This document shows positions 57,770 to 64,000 of a DNA stretch of 64,000 bases, in pieces. The translations under genes and the position numbers were made by a program. The notes beneath the pieces are model-generated. The model had not been told where the DNA came from. It worked only from the letters and a program-made list of their open reading frames with translations, and did no database searches. How positions within the stretch are numbered: the first letter of the stretch is position 1; each line of letters opens with the position of its first letter. This DNA comes from Sorghum bicolor (taxonomy: Eukaryota > Streptophyta > Magnoliopsida > Poales > Poaceae), in contig NC_012871.2 in assembly GCF_000003195.3 (NCBI RefSeq), positions 4,079,997 through 4,143,996 of the forward strand, written 5' to 3'.

Positions 57770-58185
57770 AATCTTGCGGCATAACATTAAATATTGATAA
57801 AAATAACTAATTACATAATGTATCTGTAATTTGTGTGACAAATCTTTTGGACCTAATTAGTTTATGATTTGACAATAATTAGGCCTTATTCAGTTTTGAA
57901 ATTTTTTGGGTTTTGGGTACTGTAGCATTTTGTTTTTATTTGATAATTATTGTCAAATCATAGACTAACTAAGTTCAAAAGATTCATCTCACGATTTACA
58001 GGTAAACCGTGCAATTAGTTTTTGTTTTTATCTATATTTAATAATTTATGCATGTGGTGCAAGACTCGATGTGATGAGAAATCTTTAAAAGTTTTTGGTT
58101 TTAAAGGTGAACTAAACAAAACCCTACCAAATACAAACAAAAATAGTAGCAAATCCAATTTTTTCGCGAACTAAACAATTCCTTA
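57770..58185. mobile_element. Decayed MITE interrupted by another MITE
   Basis: The outer copy reads in reverse orientation (AAATATTGATAAAAATAACT ... TTGGACCTAATTAGTTTATG) up to GACAATAATT, then resumes after the insert with CCAAATACAAACAAAAATAG and ends GCGAACTAAACAATTCC. Joined, the halves follow the family consensus. The inner copy is listed separately. Confidence 0.7.
57882..58125. mobile_element. Inner nested MITE
   Basis: Starts GGCCTTATTCAG and ends GAACTAAACAAAACCCT, with core TCAAAAGATTCATCTCACGA. Inserted into the outer relic about halfway along it. It belongs to the GGCCTTGTTTA family with several base changes. Confidence 0.7.
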
Positions 58186-58299
58186 CTTTTTTTTACCAAG
58201 TACCATATCCCGCCTATGTTCGCTGATTTATTTGTGAAAAAAGCATTGTTAAATAGTTGTCAGATTCGATAAATAAGCTCAAGCGAACAGAGGCTATAT

Positions 58300-58575
58300 C
58301 TTTGACAAATCGCTAGATACAAGGTTTATTATATACAAAGATCCGTGGCTCATTAACACATCTGAACCGGATTCCAACATATAAACTCCATGGACAGCTA
58401 AAGTATGTGCCATCTTATTACATGATCTATTACAGAAAGAGACATCACAAAGAAACTCTATTTACATAATGTTTTATATTTGAATTACCAGAGGACCAAT
58501 AATGCTTCGATCTAAATTTGTAGAGCATTACCAAGCACTGTAGAATCTGTCTCCAAAATAATTGTTGACATTCCT
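58300..58575 (-). mobile_element. LINE-type RNase H domain relic
   Basis: Minus-strand translation gives GMSTIILETDSTVLGNALQI, then after stops and a shift CNKMAHTLAVHGVYMLESGS and MSHGSLYIINLVSSDLSK. These correspond to the ETDS motif and the NxxAHxLA...D end of the RVT_3-type RNase H found in plant LINE polyproteins. Inactive fragment. Confidence 0.6.
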
Positions 58576-61020
58576 TGTAGGCAGACACGCGACGCGGGTG
58601 GCTTTCGCGTTCGGGCCTTCGGGTTCGGGGTCGATTGATTGGCTGATGCGCGTGTGCGTGGATTGGTCGGCACGTGAGGCTTTGTTTAGACGTAGTTGGT
58701 TTAGTATCAATCCATTTAACTCTACAAATCCCGTGGGGTTCTCAAAAGGAACCCACGTCCACGTCTACCCAAATTAGTTCTGCCGTTTGATTACCTCCAT
58801 TAACGGTCAAGATTACATGCACAAATAGTGTTTAGAAGCTGATTCTGCTTATGTTGACTAGCTTCCGAGATTCTAAGTCGATTCCTGGTCTCTATGCACT
58901 ACTGTCCCGCTTTTTCTTCGAATCAGTCAGCCCACAAATATAACACCTAATCTAGGTTCTTTAGATTCCTTCGGAGCCTTCTACACTCTTCTGGCCCCTC
59001 CATTCTCCTCTCCGCTTCCCGCACCTTCGACCCGCCGCACGCGTCGTTCCTCGACTCGCTCGTCGAGCTCGTCCCGCCGTCCTACACGCCCCAGTCTACT
59101 TCCATCATCGGCGACGCCTGGTGTATTTTGTATCGGTGTCCTGATGCAGACAAACATACCTGTAAAAGTGTGGCACGTAACCCTAATACCGCCGCCGCCG
59201 CCCTTAATATGTGTTAAGTGGGTTGGAGTAAAATTTTAACTAAAATTTATCTTAATCTACTCTAACGTATGTGGATAGATTGAGATGAATCCTATGAGGA
59301 GGAAACGCTGCCGGGACCGGGTGATGCGGCGTGGGAGCAGGGGGTCCCGCCTCCGCCTCGGTGCGGACTTGCGGGCCGGCCATGCTCCGGTCACGTGCCG
59401 CCCCGCCCCGTCCCGCCCAAGCTGAGGAAATTTCGGTGACCGGCAGCCCAACGCAACGAGACGGCACCCCCGATCCCGGACGCACTGCAGCTTTGTTGGC
59501 TCCCACATACGTAAAATGGAGATTAGTCCCAACGAGACGTTTGGAAAATGTTTCCTCCTCAACGAGCAAATCTTTAAAAGACGAAACCCGTACCAGACTC
59601 TTTCGCATCTGATTTGGCCACGTCATCAAAATATCTTAGGCTGTTGGATCTTGATCGGGTGCACTCTTATCCACTCGCTCCCCTCGAGACCTCGCCTTCC
59701 CTCGCTGCTGGCAGGCCGGCGGCAACTGCACCAAAACACCAGTGACTTCTCGAGACATCCTTCTACGAACAGCTACAACTAGTACAACATAACAAGGCAC
59801 TGTAGGTCTTTACGATTATTGATTAATTATCTATTGCTTACCCACATACTATAATTAAACTTCATACATTGAACGTTGGAGCAGAACTAAGATATACAAA
59901 GCTAAATAATATATACTCTCTTCATACACATAAAGAAAATCGTTTACGACAACGACACGGTCTTCAAAGCCTAACTTTGACTCTTTATTTCTATAAAAAA
60001 ATTTATCAAAAAATGGTATATTTATATTTTTTACGAAATTATTTTCAAGACAAATCTATTCATATAGTTTTCATATTCAAACTTAACAACTTAAAAGTTA
60101 TTCATAATTTATATTTTCAATGTTTAACTCAAATCTTGTCCAAAACGACTTTCTTTATGGTTATAGAGGGAATACAACTTTTTACTGGAGCTGTTATTTT
60201 TGGTATATAGAGTGGAACTGCATTTCTCATATGGGCTAGCCTTTTTTTTAGCTTTTCAAGTTGTAAAAAAGTTGTTCATAAGATTACTGAAGCACTTCAC
60301 GGTGGCGTTATAAGTGCAAGCCCATTTAATGTAAAAAAAAATTGTTCTGAGCAGCCTGTAATAGAGTGAAAGCCTATTTTAATCATCATGAGAATGATAT
60401 TATGTTTCTTTCTTCAGTCTGAGATTAATTGTTTCATAAATGAGAAATAGTTCTTGCATATATTCTTCAAAACCATGACACGGTGGCGTTGATCCAGTGA
60501 ATTCTCCTTGTCCACAGATTGAAAAAACCAGTGTTTTTCACTAACATTCGCATCTTTTTACAAGTGTCCTCGACATATATTTGATTGATTAAAAAATAGC
60601 AATTTGACCACATCACCACAGGTCCGTACTTGTTACAACTGTCAGATAATGAACAGTGGATTTGCCAAGTCATCTTAAGACGCATAACAGGTAGAAAACT
60701 GCTCACGGCTACTATTAGTGACTTTATCTTGCCTTTTATGATAGACAAAGCAATAGCTCAAAATTGGTTTTGGTTATGCAAAATTTATCTTTGGCTGAAC
60801 TAACTATCAGCTTCAACTAACTACGTACCATCAATGTCTCTGTTAGTTATTAGAAACGCATTGGTGAGATTAACGGTTTACTGAAAAGCACAATTGGAAT
60901 GTTGCATCGGACAAAACAAAGTACTACAATATAAGTTTTAGTATAATGATATTACAGTTTGCTTATAACCTCTTGATGCCAGCACTCGACGAAAATCGAG
61001 ATGAAATGACCTATCAAAGG
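58576..61020. other. Spacer without a confident gene
   Basis: A short frame near 58980-59115 (TFDPPHASFLDSLVELVPPS) looks like an old exon fragment of unknown origin. GC-rich promoter-like DNA lies at 59290-59480. AT-rich DNA with MITE-like stretches fills 59780-60950. Some part should be the interior of the Helitron that ends at 61052, but I could not find its 5' end. Confidence 0.4.
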
Positions 61021-61022
61021 TT

Positions 61023-61053
61023 GGCGCGGCAAAGCCGCGCCGGTCTTTCTAGT
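61023..61053 (+). mobile_element. Helitron 3' terminus
   Basis: A perfect 8-bp hairpin (GGCGCGGC, loop AAA, GCCGCGCC, 61023-61041) is followed after 7 bases by CTAG (61049-61052) and then T. This is the hallmark of a Helitron 3' end inserted before a T. The element extends to the left for an unknown distance and no helicase is visible nearby, so it is probably non-autonomous. Confidence 0.7.
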
Positions 61054-61425
61054 ATATGTGAAGCTTCCACACTTGCTAATTGCTATCTATCCAGGCGTCC
61101 CCTCCCCACACACTACACCAAACTGGCCATTTTTCCTTGGAGGTGATAACGAAACCACCAAGAAAGGCTATTTTCCTTTTTTCTTTTGGCGTTTTAAACT
61201 GCCAAGGCAGTTTTGAATCCTGGTAGTGATAATTTTCATGTAGTTTTCCTCGTTTTAGTTTTAGTGAAGCTATTGAAAAAAAGATATAAAGGAGCTTCCT
61301 ATTCATTTTATTCATTGGCATAATCATTGGTTACCAAGTGAATTTTATTAGAGGGTTTTCGAAGATGCTATAAAAATCAATGAAAATACTTGATAAGATG
61401 TCTGTGTTTAATAGATGTAGCAATT

Positions 61426-61427
<2 letters not shown>

Positions 61428-61463
<36 letters not shown>
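61428..61463. repeat. CT microsatellite, about 18 units
   Basis: Uninterrupted CT dinucleotide run that leads directly into the CTCCCCATTTCAAACTACAA end of a Stowaway-like element. Confidence 0.92.
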
Positions 61464-61466
<3 letters not shown>

Positions 61467-61627
61467 CATTTCAAACTACAAAACGTTTTGAAATTTTTAG
61501 ATGCATAGTTTTTGCTATGTATTTAGTATACTCCATCTAAACAATGAATCTAAAAATAAAATGACCTCTTCACACTGCTATGGAGACAATAAAATGCTAT
61601 ATCTTATAATTTGGAACGAAGGTAGTA
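61463..61627. mobile_element. Stowaway-like MITE, diverged
   Basis: Left arm CTCCCCATTTCAAACTACAA and right arm ATCTTATAATTTGGAACGAA are degenerate inverted repeats of the CTCCCTC class. The CT microsatellite may have grown from its terminus. Confidence 0.55.
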
Positions 61628-62193
61628 GACAATAAAATGACCTCTTCACACTGCTATGGAGACCACGAGTGTCACAACAAATATAATACCATATTCAGAG
61701 ATGGTTCCGTGTGGTTTAGCTACTCTAATTGTTAAACGATATGAACAACATCGTGAAACTTAGTTTGCATTGCATTTGTTTCCACGCCCTATTCGGTTAG
61801 TCTGGATTGCCCTAGGGTTTGTTCAAGATGATGAGATCTTATATAAATTAGAGAAGCAATCCGGGTAGAGATTATTCTAGGGATCAAGTCTATGATAACC
61901 GAACGAGCCCTCAATGAACAAAGAAAGTTAATGGCCCATTTCTATTTTTCTCTGAAGCAACGGTCCCTTTCCGTGAATAATCGAGATTCACTTCGTCCAA
62001 AAAATTTATAAAAATTATACTTCATGTTTAAGTTCTAAAAAAATCGGCCAAAGTTCATGAATTTTGGAGGTTGCCGAAAAATTTCTAATACGGAATTGAA
62101 AACTCTGGCGCCAATCCGACTTGCGAGAAACGAGTTTCAATTTTATTTTGTAGAGCCACTTTAAGCTAAAGCTTGACCTAAGCCAGTATATAA

Positions 62194-64000
<1,807 letters not shown>

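Overview
This is nuclear DNA from a grass, most likely Sorghum or a close panicoid relative. The genes have many exons with consensus splice sites, the coding starts are GC-rich, and the intergenic DNA is packed with MITEs, including many copies of a roughly 240-bp GGCCTTGTTTA...TAAACAAGGCC family with a TAA target duplication. The run HEN1 - HDA15 - SYP132 - aldehyde oxidase resembles, from memory and unchecked, a stretch of rice chromosome 7. The species is inferred; I see no bacterial, viral or organellar DNA.

Layout. (1) 1-1683, minus: 5' end of a UBP12/13-type deubiquitinase that runs off the left edge. (2) 2.2-7.9 kb: MITEs (one nested), a 1.1-kb hAT-like element, a Tourist-like element carrying GC-rich host-like sequence, and an unrecognised multi-exon gene or relic on the plus strand. 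(3) 7.9-13.9 kb: a mosaic made of a partial copy of the 3' end of HDA15, a truncated copia element with a 92-bp LTR, and a decayed piece of HEN1. (4) 13.99-15.9 kb, minus: an intronless DYW-type PPR gene with a MITE 28 bp upstream of its start. (5) 17.5-22.2 kb, minus: complete HEN1 (9 exons, 951 aa). (6) 24.05-34.8 kb, minus: complete HDA15 (16 coding exons, 634 aa). Its 3' half is the parent of the copy in (3) and has been enlarged by LINE, hAT and MITE insertions. (7) 35.7-38.5 kb: transposon-rich spacer. (8) 38.6-42.7 kb, minus: syntaxin SYP132 (12 exons, 303 aa). (9) 43-46.3 kb: nested MITEs and a 319-bp uninterrupted TAA microsatellite. (10) 47.2-49.5 kb, plus: a Lys/Glu/Asp-rich KED-like protein with a 5'UTR intron. 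(11) 49.9-56.9 kb, minus: molybdenum aldehyde oxidase (10 exons, 1409 aa). (12) 57.2-61.7 kb: MITE cluster, LINE RNase H relic and a Helitron 3' end. (13) 62.5 kb to the right edge, plus: 5' part of organellar prolyl-tRNA synthetase.

Function. These are independent single-copy housekeeping or regulatory genes, not an operon or cluster. HEN1 protects small RNAs, HDA15 removes histone acetyl groups, UBP12/13 removes ubiquitin, SYP132 mediates plasma-membrane fusion, aldehyde oxidase acts in hormone and aldehyde metabolism, and the PPR and ProRS proteins serve organelles. The most notable structure is the recent duplication of the last three HDA15 exons with their introns and 3' flank. In that copy, homology stops at the exon-14 5' splice site, where a copia LTR begins. 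Intact HDA15 also has a splicing-dependent C-terminal tail and a GC-AG intron. I found no CRISPR array and no convincing tRNA or rRNA gene. Exon boundaries were read by hand from splice consensus, reading-frame continuity and recalled family sequences.
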